64,000 bases of DNA, from positions 3,380,001 through 3,444,000 of the forward strand of contig NZ_CP091787.1 in NCBI RefSeq assembly GCF_022024035.1, in the 5' to 3' direction. The notes beneath the pieces are model-generated. The model saw only the letters and a list, made by a program, of their open reading frames with translations. It was not told where the DNA came from and did no database searches. The stretch is from Prevotella sp. E13-17 (GTDB lineage: Bacteria; Bacteroidota; Bacteroidia; Bacteroidales; Bacteroidaceae). Each line of letters begins with the position of its first letter. Position 1 is the first letter of the stretch. A program made the translations under genes and the position numbers. This document shows, piece after piece, positions 1 to 9,301 of the stretch.

Positions 1-1673
1 TTCGACACATCGACCTCCGTCTGAGGGATAGGCATCAGCTCATGCACACCTTCACGGAAGTAAGCACCACGACGAGTAGCACGATACTGAGCAAAGTTGT
101 GAAGAGTCTTGGCTGCAATTCCCTGACGAACCAGGTCGAAATAACGGTCCCATTCGAAGGCAAACTCCATGCGACGCTCGCTCCATATCTGATCGCGAAT
201 GTAACCATAGCCACCAGCCACATAAAGTTTCGTAGAACTATTAAGCGTGTTAACTTGTGCCTTACACTTGTTCAGGTTGGCAAGCGCCTCCTCACGATGA
301 CCACTCTCATTCAGTGCCTCGGCATACATCAGCACTACATCGGCATAGCGCAAGATGCGACGGTTTTTGCCATTGTCGCCAGCATACTTTGGCTTATCCT
401 TCTTGGGCGTGTACCATTTCAGTGACACATAGTTACCCTCACCACCTTGCCATATCTCTCCATCGAAGGTCTGTCCTTGGTGATGGATGGTGAAATCCTT
501 TCTGACGTCAGTGTCAAAGATATTACTCAGCAACTGATCGGTGGCATACATCTTCACCTGACCAACATTGAAAAACTCCAATCCCTGTCCTTCGTTGGTG
601 TCACCACTTGTACCATCAGCACTTTCCTTGAAGTTTACCTCCCATATAGAGCCTTTGCTGAACTCGCCGTCGTTATAGAACTGGTAAAGATACGATAGTT
701 TGTCACCATTATGAAGAGCATTACCGTAGTAATCCTTATACTCCAAAGAATAGACATTGTTCATGGTAGGCAAGGTCGTAGTAGGACTCTCATACTCACT
801 CGTGTTCTGTGTTCCGTTCTGTATCAGCGAAACAGGCTTGAACCAGAGACGCTCACGCAGGGTTTCCCAGTCTTCCTTACCATCGTATTTCAACATCTGT
901 GCAAAGGTCATTGTGGCATTATCAACCATGTACTGTCCCAGTTCCACCATTTCATTCCATTTCTCGGAAGGCACGCCTGGCTTCGCCTCATACATCAGCA
1001 CTTTCATCAGCAGGGCGATGGCAGCACCACGAGTCACTTTACCCAGATCAGAAGAACTGGTATAGACATTCGGTAACATGATAGCAGCTTCACGCAAGTC
1101 TTTCTCTACATAAGCATAGCACTCCTCCAAGGTAGAGCGAGGCACAACCAGTGAGTCTACACTTTCCTGCTCAGGACGAATGGGCACACCGCCAAAGGTC
1201 TTAATCAGATTAAAATAATAGTATGCACGCAAGAACTTCGCCTGACCATAGATCCAGCGCACCTGATTATAGGTAGACAACTGGTCGTTGGTGATGCGTA
1301 CTCTGTGGATGTTATAGATTACTTGGTTGGCACGATGAATACCTTTATAGTTCACGCGCCAGCGCTGCAGAATCCATGTGTTCGATGTATTGAAACGGAA
1401 GTTCACCAACTGTCCCATCTGTGATGACAGTCCTTCATCAGTACCAAACACATTGTCGCCCATTGCCTCTCCGAAACGCCATTCCTGGTCGTTGTATTCA
1501 TCCGACTGCAACTCATCATAGACAGCATCAAGAGCACTTTGCATCTTATATTGCGTATTGTAATAGTTCTCATCGGTAGCATTGCCCAGCACATCCTTAT
1601 CCAGGAAGTCATCACAGGCTGTCAGCGAGAAAGCTATCGCAAAAACAGATATTTTATAAAAAAGTTTGTTCAT
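1..1673 (-). CDS. SusD/RagB family outer-membrane glycan-binding lipoprotein (3' end off window)
   Basis: Partial gene: the ATG is at 1673 and the frame stays open to base 1, so at least 557 residues are present and the C-terminus is missing. The N-terminus is a lipoprotein signal with lipobox LTAC (Cys20) followed by DDFLDK, the usual start of SusD proteins. Later parts match the family: YNIHRVRITNDQ, a TPR-like RWIYGQAKFLRAYYYFNLI stretch and, near the window edge, RRMEFAFEWDRYFDLVRQG. SusD proteins sit on the cell surface as a lid over their SusC partner and bind oligosaccharide before uptake. The gene starts 18 bases after the susC stop, so the two are co-transcribed. The substrate cannot be told from sequence alone. 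Confidence 0.96.
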   Translation of the reverse strand, partial: MNKLFYKISVFAIAFSLTACDDFLDKDVLGNATDENYYNTQYKMQSALDAVYDELQSDEYNDQEWRFGEAMGDNVFGTDEGLSSQMGQLVNFRFNTSNTWILQRWRVNYKGIHRANQVIYNIHRVRITNDQLSTYNQVRWIYGQAKFLRAYYYFNLIKTFGGVPIRPEQESVDSLVVPRSTLEECYAYVEKDLREAAIMLPNVYTSSSDLGKVTRGAAIALLMKVLMYEAKPGVPSEKWNEMVELGQYMVDNATMTFAQMLKYDGKEDWETLRERLWFKPVSLIQNGTQNTSEYESPTTTLPTMNNVYSLEYKDYYGNALHNGDKLSYLYQFYNDGEFSKGSIWEVNFKESADGTSGDTNEGQGLEFFNVGQVKMYATDQLLSNIFDTDVRKDFTIHHQGQTFDGEIWQGGEGNYVSLKWYTPKKDKPKYAGDNGKNRRILRYADVVLMYAEALNESGHREEALANLNKCKAQVNTLNSSTKLYVAGGYGYIRDQIWSERRMEFAFEWDRYFDLVRQGIAAKTLHNFAQYRATRRGAYFREGVHELMPIPQTEVDVS

Positions 1674-1691
1674 AGTTGTTCAAATCAATTA

Positions 1692-4600
1692 TTATAAACC
1701 CAGTTTGACTCCAAAAGTGAACGAACGGGCCTGAGGATAGTTACCTTGGTCAACACCCATGCTGAGGTTGTTGGTTTCCGTACCTGATACCTTACCTACT
1801 TCAGGGTCGAAGCCGTCATAGCCGGTAATAGTAAACAGGTTGTAGGCTGTCAATGACAAAGACAGAGAGTTGATCTTCAAGCGTGACAGCACACTCTGAG
1901 GTACGGTATAAGTAAGCTGTACCTGCTTCACACGCAAGTAATCGCCATCCTTAATAAAGAAATCACTGGCACGGAAGTTACGTGGTGTGTCATTGTTCGA
2001 CAGGTCAGGAACGTTTGTATTTGTATTCAAGGGGAAGTATGTACGAGCCTGTCCCTCGAGTTGTCCTGACCAGTGACGTGAACGGATATCGGCATATACA
2101 TTGCCCTCTGCAGCATTATAGAGATAGTAGTCTGTGACATTGAAAATCTTATTGCCAGTCTGACCCTGCATGAAGATACTCAGGTCGAGGTTCTTATAGC
2201 CCACAGACACGGGAATACCAAACACGAAATCAGGTAAAGGAGAACCCAAGAACGTACGGTCCTCGGCCGTGATACGATTGTCACCATTGAGGTCTTTGAA
2301 ACGGAAGTCGCCAGGCATTGTCGTCTGTTCAAAGTCGTTCTTGCCCACCTCATACTGAGCACTCTCTTTCACCTCTTCGAAAGTCTGGAAGATACCATCG
2401 GTTACGTAGCCATAAAAGCTACCGATTGGTTGTCCGACAGCCGTCTTGGTGACATAGTCCACGATGCTACCCTCTGAAAGGTAAGACCCCCAAATAGGCT
2501 CATTTCCTGTTCCAAGACTGGTCACCTTGTTCTTTATCCATGAGAGATTAAAGCCAATCTCATAGTGCCAGTCGCGCGCAATATGGTCACGCCATTTGAC
2601 ATCGAACTCCCATCCATAGTTCTTGACTGCACCGGCATTCGTCATAGGACTGCTGTCCAGTCCGGCAGAACTAACAGTAGGCACTCGCAAGAGCATATCG
2701 GTAGTCTTACGGTTAAAGTATTCCGCAGTCAACATCAGACGATTGCTCCACAACGAGATGTCGATACCAATGTTCCAACTCTCATTCTTCTCCCACTTAA
2801 TGCCGTCATTACCAAGTACTGTAGCTGTGGCACCTTCATAGACAGTGGCATTTCCCAAACCGTAGGGATAGTTATATCCTGAAGTAAGATAGGTATAGCG
2901 AGACAGTTCATCAATACGGTTGTTACCCAAGAGACCCCAACCTACACGGAACTTGGCATTAGACAGCCAGCTCTTGAAAGACTCCATGAACTTCTCATTG
3001 GAGAACTTCCATCCCAAAGAGACCGATGGGAACACGCCCCAACGATTACTCTTTGAGAACATGGAAGAACCGTCGGCACGCACATTGGCTTGGAAAAGAT
3101 ACGTATCATTAAGGCTGTAGTTAACTCGTCCGATATAACCAATAGAGGTCCATTCACGATCCAAGCCATAGGCCTTATCACCAGTATAGGCACCCGACAG
3201 ATAACGGAACGCCTCTTCGTTACTGGGAGTGCCAGAACGATAGCCTTCCTGCCAACTGTACTTATAGCCTTCAGCTGTCTGACCTGCCAGAACTGTGATA
3301 CTATGGTGCTTATCCTGCCACATGAAAGTAAGCAGGTTATTGATTTCCCATTTATTAGTATTGCCTTGTTTCTTGTAAACAGTTGACAGAGAAGTAGGCA
3401 TTACAAAATCCTCATCAAGTCCGAAGACCTCTGAATAATCATCATCAACGCGACGTATGGTATAGTATGACGCTTTAAACTGATAATCGAAATACTTCAG
3501 GAACTTAGCATCCAATGAAAGATTCAAGTCCAGACGGTCATTATGCATCTGGTTGTTATATTGATCCAGCTTAGCAATAGGGTTTGCACTATACCAGTAG
3601 CCCACATTATTATACAGATATTCCATTGGCGACTCGTAAAGCGCTTGCTTCAAAATACCAGAAGAGCCTTCTGGCACTCCATTACGACGCTCATTGGTAT
3701 AAGCCATATTACCCTGCATGGTGAGCCATGAGGCCAACTTAGTAGTGATGTTCAGACGACTATTGAAACGATTGTAGTCTGACGTCTTCACAATACCATT
3801 CTCTTTATAGTAGCTGCTGCTGGCCAGGAACTGTGTCTTCTCAGAACCACCGCTCACACTGACACCATGCTGCATCTTAAAGCCCGTACGCGTCACGGCA
3901 TCCCACCAGTTGCCTGCTGAGTTATGGTGCAGCGTATCGAGGATAGCATATTTCGCAGGATCGTAGCTATAAGAGCCATCCGCGTTCTTCGTCATGAACA
4001 ACTGTCCATCGGCAGAATAGGTTGAAGAGCCATTGACGTAGTCCATCATCAGCGCATAGTTGTCGGCGTCCATCACATCAATTGTCTTCCAGGGGTTCGA
4101 CACACCCATATAACCATCATAGACAATGGATACCTTACCCTCCTTACCGCGTTTCGTGGTAATGGCCACAACGCCGTTAGCGGCACGCGAGCCGTAAACG
4201 GCACTTGAGGCAGCATCCTTAAACACTTCCACGTTTTCGATATCATTGGGGTTCAGATAGTCAATATTATCTACAATGAAGCCATCGACCACATACAGAG
4301 GGTCGGCATCGTTGATAGTTCCTGTTCCACGAATCTTGATGGTGGTACCACCGCCAGGTGCACCAGAGTTCTGTACGATGTTCACACCAGCAGCACGTCC
4401 CTGCAAAGCCTGCAGCGTTGAAGATACTGGCGTGTTATTGATGTCCTTACCAGCAATAGAACTGATAGAACCGGTTATGTCACTTTTCTTCTGCACACCA
4501 TAGCCGATAACCACCAATTCATCGAGTGTATTGGTATCAGAATGCAGTGTGACATTCATTTTCTGCTTTCCATTAACAGCCACTGACTGCGTCTTATAGC

Positions 4601-4835
4601 CTACATAAGAGAAGACCAAAGTACTACCGGCAGATACTGAGATTGAGAAATTTCCGTCAAAATCGGTGACGGTTCCGTTCGTCGTACCCTTTTCCTTGAC
4701 CGTTACACCAATCAAGGGCTCACGGGTGTCGTCGACCACCGTTCCCGTGACGTTCATTTTCTGTGCGAAGCCGAAGCTCGCACAGAAAACAAACAGGGAA
4801 ACAAGTAAGCAACGTGTGAATGCTTGTTTCAACAT
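1692..4835 (-). CDS. SusC/RagA family TonB-linked outer-membrane transporter
   Basis: A 1047-residue TonB-dependent porin of normal SusC length. A signal peptide ends near residue 24 (FGFAQ). A carboxypeptidase-regulatory-like Ig domain follows (about 28-110, VTGTVVDDTREPLIGVTVKE and FSYVGYKTQSV), then the plug domain opening with DELVVIGYGVQKKSDITGSI and containing LQALQGRAAGVNI and LYVVDGFIVDNIDYLNPNDI. The remainder is the beta-barrel, ending in an aromatic-containing strand (SFTFGVKLGL). It imports a ligand, usually a glycan fragment, across the outer membrane using TonB energy. It lies between an ELWxxDGT protein (22 bases upstream) and susD (18 bases downstream), all on the minus strand. 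No glycoside hydrolase is adjacent inside the window, so the ligand may not be a simple polysaccharide, or the enzymes lie beyond the left edge. Confidence 0.97.
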   Translation of the reverse strand: MLKQAFTRCLLVSLFVFCASFGFAQKMNVTGTVVDDTREPLIGVTVKEKGTTNGTVTDFDGNFSISVSAGSTLVFSYVGYKTQSVAVNGKQKMNVTLHSDTNTLDELVVIGYGVQKKSDITGSISSIAGKDINNTPVSSTLQALQGRAAGVNIVQNSGAPGGGTTIKIRGTGTINDADPLYVVDGFIVDNIDYLNPNDIENVEVFKDAASSAVYGSRAANGVVAITTKRGKEGKVSIVYDGYMGVSNPWKTIDVMDADNYALMMDYVNGSSTYSADGQLFMTKNADGSYSYDPAKYAILDTLHHNSAGNWWDAVTRTGFKMQHGVSVSGGSEKTQFLASSSYYKENGIVKTSDYNRFNSRLNITTKLASWLTMQGNMAYTNERRNGVPEGSSGILKQALYESPMEYLYNNVGYWYSANPIAKLDQYNNQMHNDRLDLNLSLDAKFLKYFDYQFKASYYTIRRVDDDYSEVFGLDEDFVMPTSLSTVYKKQGNTNKWEINNLLTFMWQDKHHSITVLAGQTAEGYKYSWQEGYRSGTPSNEEAFRYLSGAYTGDKAYGLDREWTSIGYIGRVNYSLNDTYLFQANVRADGSSMFSKSNRWGVFPSVSLGWKFSNEKFMESFKSWLSNAKFRVGWGLLGNNRIDELSRYTYLTSGYNYPYGLGNATVYEGATATVLGNDGIKWEKNESWNIGIDISLWSNRLMLTAEYFNRKTTDMLLRVPTVSSAGLDSSPMTNAGAVKNYGWEFDVKWRDHIARDWHYEIGFNLSWIKNKVTSLGTGNEPIWGSYLSEGSIVDYVTKTAVGQPIGSFYGYVTDGIFQTFEEVKESAQYEVGKNDFEQTTMPGDFRFKDLNGDNRITAEDRTFLGSPLPDFVFGIPVSVGYKNLDLSIFMQGQTGNKIFNVTDYYLYNAAEGNVYADIRSRHWSGQLEGQARTYFPLNTNTNVPDLSNNDTPRNFRASDFFIKDGDYLRVKQVQLTYTVPQSVLSRLKINSLSLSLTAYNLFTITGYDGFDPEVGKVSGTETNNLSMGVDQGNYPQARSFTFGVKLGL

Positions 4836-4857
4836 ACTAACCTAAACAATATTTATT

Positions 4858-6606
4858 TTATAGAACGATATGCTTTTTGTTACCAATGATATAGATGCCC
4901 TTCTTCAGACCCTTTGCGGCCTCTTTTGCATCAATATCACGACGCAGCTGTGTACCATTGATGTCGTACACATTGACCATCTTGTTCTGAGCCTTGTCAC
5001 TTGCAATGCTCTCAATAGCGTCGATAACGCTACCGAAGTCGGGTTCCATATAGCCTTTGTCGCTCTGACCGTCCCAGTTCAGCTTGGTATATTCGTCAGC
5101 ATAGAGGCGGTTGTTGGCACCACATACATAAAGAATAGTACCATTCAAGTTGCGCAGAGTGTTCACATTGTCACCAGTCGTTGTGATAGTAGGAACAACA
5201 ACAGGCTCGTCAGCAAGGTCATCTAGACGATATAGTCCGCTACCCAAGCCCTGATCCACATTGTTTGCTTCGTTCATCCAGTAGAGAGAACCACCTGCTA
5301 CGATAGGCTCTTTCACCCAGTTGCAGAGAGTACCAGGGAACTTTGTCTCAGTCTGGCGAGTAATGGTCTCACCATCGAATATCAGCATCTCACCACCATG
5401 CTGTGCAGGCTCTGCGTTAGCATCGAAACCATCAGCACCACAGAATACGTACTTATCCTGGAAGATACAACCTGGATCGGGAAAAGAGTTGTGGTCCTGC
5501 GAGGGATTCAACGTGAAGTAGTCGAATACCTGATAGTCACCCTTCTCCAAGTTAGAGCCTACAAGCTCAAAGCCAGTTGAAGAGCTCCATCCACGGAACC
5601 AGATGCGGTCTTTGTAAACCTCCCAGCCTTCGCCAAAGACGCCAGGACCAACTCCCAGACCATTGTTGGGATCAACGGCAGGATTGGCATCATAAACCTG
5701 ATAGGTGCCAGCCTCTGTACCATCAGAAGCCCACAATTCGTTTCCGCTCTCCATGGTCCATGCCTTGAAGAAGAGCTTACCATTCTTATAGTTCTCCATA
5801 CAGTCAATGGCAGAATCACGAGTGTAACCATCGCCCTTATCTGTGTTAGGCTCAGTATTGATGTCCTTCACCAGATAAGTACCTGCCTCAGTACCGTCAG
5901 TCACCCACAGCTCTGTGCCATAGTGACCATCGATATCGTCGGCCTTGAAGAACACACGGCGACCTACGCGTACAAATGCAGAGTGCTGGTTGGTATTCTC
6001 CTTACCAGGGTTGTCCACCTTCACCTGCTTCAGGAACTTAGTTCCTTCTGCCGTTCCGTCGGTGATCCACAACCAGTATTGTGCCCCATTGTCGGGATCA
6101 TATTCTGCACTCTCATCACTGATGGCTGCAAAGACAGCCTGTGTCTCGTTGATCTGATAGATAGCCTGAGGATTGCCGTCGCCCATCTCGTAGGTCTGAG
6201 CAATCAGTTTTGTACCAGCTTCAGTACCATCTGATACCCACAACTGACGTCCCTCATTATCTGTATAGGCCGAGAACAGCACCTTCTCACCTAAGCGGCA
6301 TAGCCATGCAGGCGAAGAAGAACCGCTACCAGGCAGAATGTCTGCCACCATCTTCGTGCCAGCCTTTGTGCCATCGGTCATCCACAGTTCCGTACCGTGT
6401 TCTTCATCGGTAGCAGCGAAATAAGCTTTGTAGCCGTTAGCCTCACTACCTGCAATAATAAGGTTCTTCTCCTTCACGGTTCTACGTTCGGGGTTGATGT
6501 CGGTGGTCACTCCATTAGGAAGCAGGTCAATCACATTGTCCGACTGAGCCATTGCACTACCCATGGTCAGTGCCAAGACTGTTGAGAGTAAAAGTTTCTT
6601 TTTCAT
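4858..6606 (-). CDS. Secreted ELWxxDGT-repeat protein with C-terminal sorting-type tail
   Basis: A 582-residue protein with a signal peptide (cleavage near AMA-Q, residue 20) and at least five ELWxxDGT-type units: ELWMTDGTKAGTK at about 73, then QLWVSDGTEAGTK, WLWITDGTAEGTK, ELWVTDGTEAGTY and ELWASDGTEAGTY. This repeat is thought to form a beta-propeller-like exported domain; no enzymatic motif is seen. The C-terminus (VYDINGTQLRRDI...KKGIYIIGNKKHIVL) resembles the tails that send Bacteroidetes proteins through type IX secretion or anchor them on the surface. It is the first gene of the run that continues into susC and susD (22-base gap), which suggests a surface partner of that transporter. 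The biochemical role is unknown. No clean TAnnTTTG box was found directly upstream. Confidence 0.85.
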   Translation of the reverse strand: MKKKLLLSTVLALTMGSAMAQSDNVIDLLPNGVTTDINPERRTVKEKNLIIAGSEANGYKAYFAATDEEHGTELWMTDGTKAGTKMVADILPGSGSSSPAWLCRLGEKVLFSAYTDNEGRQLWVSDGTEAGTKLIAQTYEMGDGNPQAIYQINETQAVFAAISDESAEYDPDNGAQYWLWITDGTAEGTKFLKQVKVDNPGKENTNQHSAFVRVGRRVFFKADDIDGHYGTELWVTDGTEAGTYLVKDINTEPNTDKGDGYTRDSAIDCMENYKNGKLFFKAWTMESGNELWASDGTEAGTYQVYDANPAVDPNNGLGVGPGVFGEGWEVYKDRIWFRGWSSSTGFELVGSNLEKGDYQVFDYFTLNPSQDHNSFPDPGCIFQDKYVFCGADGFDANAEPAQHGGEMLIFDGETITRQTETKFPGTLCNWVKEPIVAGGSLYWMNEANNVDQGLGSGLYRLDDLADEPVVVPTITTTGDNVNTLRNLNGTILYVCGANNRLYADEYTKLNWDGQSDKGYMEPDFGSVIDAIESIASDKAQNKMVNVYDINGTQLRRDIDAKEAAKGLKKGIYIIGNKKHIVL

Positions 6607-6750
6607 AAAAGTAATAAATTGATTAAAGTAAGTAAAGTATAAATGATTGGTAAAATTTTCGATGGCAAAGGTCTACAAAAACACAAACAGATAAGGGTAA
6701 GAATGTGCTTTTTACAAGGTACAGATGTTCAGAAGTGCCGTTTTTAGACA

Positions 6751-6785
6751 AAAATACCTGTTCCCAGCACAAGAACAGGTATTTT
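6751..6785. terminator. Bidirectional intrinsic terminator
   Basis: A perfect 13-bp stem (arms at 6751-6763 and 6773-6785, AAAATACCTGTTC against its complement) with a 9-base loop is followed by T runs on both strands. It lies 24 bases past the stop of the leftward M6 protease gene and before the ELWxxDGT gene, so it should separate the protease from the Sus run. The rest of 6607-6808 holds no gene. Confidence 0.8.
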
Positions 6786-6808
6786 TTTATATGATTTATG
6801 TAGAAGGA

Positions 6809-8326
6809 TTATCGCATAATCTTTCTTACTGCTCCATTGGCATAGCGCACAATGGCGATATTGCCAAGGGTGTAGAGAATGGTGTAGGTGCCTTTTGGCG
6901 CAGACGAGACTGGCGTGGTGATGGCGCTGGGCGCATCACGCTTCATAAAGCTGAAACTGGCCAGCCCGTCGGTCACCGCCATGTTGTAGATGGGCTTCGA
7001 CATCAGTTTCTGGCCACCAATACAAGGATTGATGGTCACCGAGGCCGGTGCGCTGCTGTTGGTCAGCGAGTCGTTCTCGTTGTAAGGATAGCCCCAATTT
7101 TCAATAGACCAGAGCGACATGTATTGTGGTGGTGCAGGCACCGTGTTATTGGCAGCGATGATATAAAGGTTCTTCTTGTAGTAAGGCTTATTAGGCTCGG
7201 TGAAACGTTTCCAGTTCTCATCGTAGTTCACATGGAAGATGATGATGCCACTGCCCGGCAAAGGTTCGTCCCATGCCACTGGCTGACGGTTCTCCACCAC
7301 GTAGAACTCATCACGATGGGCATCGTTGCGAATGATGTAGGCCTCAGGATTGGTGGCCAGAGGTTTCATTCCCGTAATGCTCACGGGTCCCGTTAGTTCT
7401 GTAGGTGTGATCCACCCCACCATCATACGCTCGAACGCTGAGTAGCCACAAGGTCGGAATCCACCCTCGTTGTAGTTGCCCGAATCCATCAGGTCCCACT
7501 GTCCCACAAAAGATGCCGATGCCGTACTAGAATAGATGTCAGGCAGTCCCAGACAGTGGCTGAATTCATGGCAGATAGTACCAAAGACGCCATAGGTCTT
7601 CGAGCTGCTCAGTTCCTGCACGCAGCAGTAGCTGTCCACCTTTCGTTGCCCATTGCCCGTTCCCACGACGATGGGCTGGCAGTTTTCACGATCGCTGAGC
7701 CAACCCTGGTGTGGCCATATCGTGTTTGCGTCACCCCCCGCGTTCATGCCTTTGCCAGCATAGACGATGAGCAGTTGGTTCACCTCGCCATCATGATTCC
7801 AGTCGTATGGCGTCCAGTCTATCTGTCGTTGTTCTAGAATATTCACCACATCCTGCACCAAGTATTTCGAGTTTTCATCATCTTTCTCCGTACTACGGTA
7901 TTTGATACGCGATTCACTGAGCGTGATATACTGCAGGTCAAACTGCAAGTTCAGCTGTCCATAGCTCTGGTCGCGGAAATAGTCGTGTACCGATCCGTAG
8001 AAAGGAGCCTCGTTGAAGTTCTCTTCATTGAATATGCGGTTCCACATCCTGACGGTTCTCGTCTCGGTCGTCTGTGCAGTCTCTGCATCGTCTTCCTTAC
8101 TGAAAGACTGATCTGCGAAGGCCACCAGCACCACTAACTGCCGACGATTACCCAGGTATTGTTCTGCCGTGGCAGCATCTGTAGCTGCACGATGGAGCAC
8201 CTTTTCATTCTTCACATGTTGTCCAGAGCGACACATACGGCGCTGCATGGGCTGGTAGTCTTCGGCCATCAGCGTGACCGAAGCGAGTGCTATCAACAGG
8301 AATAGTAGTCTTTTTCGTTGTTTCAT
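6809..8326 (-). CDS. Secreted M6 family zinc metalloprotease (immune inhibitor A-like)
   Basis: A 505-residue protein with a hydrophobic signal (LLFLLIALASVTLMA, residues 7-21). The zinc site is ICHEFSHCLGLPDIYS: His253, Glu254 and His257, with the GLPD turn typical of M6/metzincin-like enzymes. Upstream sequence is also M6-like (RRQLVVLVAFADQSF, FYGSVHDYFRDQSYGQL, DWNHDGEVNQLLIVYAGKG, IWPHQGWL). The C-terminus (KGTYTILYTLGNIAIVRYANGAVRKIMR) is a sorting-type tail, so it is probably a secreted or surface-bound endopeptidase. The start follows the EamA stop by 21 bases, so it may be transcribed from the EamA promoter; a terminator lies beyond its stop. The physiological substrate is not evident. 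Confidence 0.93.
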   Translation of the reverse strand: MKQRKRLLFLLIALASVTLMAEDYQPMQRRMCRSGQHVKNEKVLHRAATDAATAEQYLGNRRQLVVLVAFADQSFSKEDDAETAQTTETRTVRMWNRIFNEENFNEAPFYGSVHDYFRDQSYGQLNLQFDLQYITLSESRIKYRSTEKDDENSKYLVQDVVNILEQRQIDWTPYDWNHDGEVNQLLIVYAGKGMNAGGDANTIWPHQGWLSDRENCQPIVVGTGNGQRKVDSYCCVQELSSSKTYGVFGTICHEFSHCLGLPDIYSSTASASFVGQWDLMDSGNYNEGGFRPCGYSAFERMMVGWITPTELTGPVSITGMKPLATNPEAYIIRNDAHRDEFYVVENRQPVAWDEPLPGSGIIIFHVNYDENWKRFTEPNKPYYKKNLYIIAANNTVPAPPQYMSLWSIENWGYPYNENDSLTNSSAPASVTINPCIGGQKLMSKPIYNMAVTDGLASFSFMKRDAPSAITTPVSSAPKGTYTILYTLGNIAIVRYANGAVRKIMR

Positions 8327-8347
8327 AATGAGCGGTTTGTCTCTTTT

Positions 8348-9220
8348 CTATTTTGAGGCCAGCGCGCGTCGGCTTTGCAGCAGCACGCTGAGCAGTATCA
8401 ATACGATACCGATGTAGAACGAGAAGTTAATCTCGCGACCTTCGCCAAAGATAAAGAAGGCCAATGCGATTGTATAACAAGGTTCCAGATTGTAGGTCAG
8501 GTTCACCGTGAAGGCCGACAGGCGCTTCAGTGCCTGAATCTGCAACAGATACATACCCACCGTGCAGAACAGCGCATGACAGAGCATGAACCACAGGTTA
8601 TGACCTTCGGGCAGCACCACCACCGGCTGCTGACTGGGGAAAAACAGCAGATAGACCGGTATGATGGCCGATACCAGCACCAGCCCGCCCGACATCTGAT
8701 ACATCAGCACCGTACGGCTACGCACACCCACGCTCACCTTCTTATTGCAGATGGCATAGAGCGCACATACTGCCGACGAGACCACGCCAATGCTGATGCC
8801 ATAGCGATAGCGGGCATCGAGCGAGAAGATGCACAGCACGCCAGCCACGGTGATGAGCGAGAACAGCAGCTCGGTCCACGACAGTCGGCGACGATAGATC
8901 ATTGGTTCAAAAAGCGCGGTAAAGAAACCTATCAGCGAGAAACAGATTACACCGATAGACACGTTCGAGGCCTTGATGCTGCCATAGAACAACATCCAGT
9001 GCAGTCCCAACAAGGCACCACAACCACACAGTTGCAGAAACTTGCGCCAGCCCACACGAGGCAGACCAGTGAAGACGAGCAATATCAGACTGGTGAAAAG
9101 CATGCGATACCAGACGATGTCCACCTCGTTCAGCGTGATCAGTCGCCCAAACAGCCCCGTAAAACCGGCCAGCAGCACGCTCAGGTGCAACTGCACAAAT
9201 CCTTGTCGCGTCTCATTCAT
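8348..9220 (-). CDS. EamA/DMT family permease
   Basis: A 290-residue inner-membrane protein with about ten predicted helices in two homologous halves, the EamA (RhaT/YdcZ-like) arrangement. Examples are LILLVFTGLPRVGWRKFLQL, FSLIGFFTALFEPMIYRR and ALAFFIFGEGREINFSFYIG. Family members export amino acids, metabolites or nucleotide sugars; the substrate is not predictable here. The -7 box (TAACTTTG, 9232 to 9225) ends only four bases before the ATG, so the mRNA is probably leaderless. The M6 protease gene follows after 21 bases on the same strand. Confidence 0.93.
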   Translation of the reverse strand: MNETRQGFVQLHLSVLLAGFTGLFGRLITLNEVDIVWYRMLFTSLILLVFTGLPRVGWRKFLQLCGCGALLGLHWMLFYGSIKASNVSIGVICFSLIGFFTALFEPMIYRRRLSWTELLFSLITVAGVLCIFSLDARYRYGISIGVVSSAVCALYAICNKKVSVGVRSRTVLMYQMSGGLVLVSAIIPVYLLFFPSQQPVVVLPEGHNLWFMLCHALFCTVGMYLLQIQALKRLSAFTVNLTYNLEPCYTIALAFFIFGEGREINFSFYIGIVLILLSVLLQSRRALASK

Positions 9221-9224
9221 AGTG

Positions 9225-9232
9225 CAAAGTTA
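9225..9232 (-). promoter_or_regulatory. -7 promoter element TAACTTTG of the EamA gene
   Basis: Reading leftward, TAACTTTG matches the Bacteroidetes -7 consensus and is followed by CACT and then the ATG at 9220. In this promoter class transcription starts about four bases after the box, which places +1 at or next to the start codon. Confidence 0.65.
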
Positions 9233-9301
9233 CGCTTTTTTATCAGAAAAAGAATGCTTTGTTCACAGAAAAGCTACACTTTGCGCCAGGAAAAGTGCCT
9301 A
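9226..9301. repeat. Phased ~22-bp AAAG array between preA and the EamA gene
   Basis: The whole gap between the two genes consists of four degenerate units starting AAAGTTACGC (9226), AAAGAATGC (9249), AAAGCTACAC (9270) and AAAGTGCC (9292), with spacings of 23, 21 and 22. On the minus strand these read as spaced -7-like boxes (TAACTTTG, TAGCTTTT and so on). It matches the array upstream of mutS at 62184. Confidence 0.5.

Noticed and set aside
6607..6700. Promoter box near 6671-6680 (TAGACCTTTG) for the ELWxxDGT gene
   Set aside because: It has four bases between TA and TTTG instead of two, so it does not fit the consensus.
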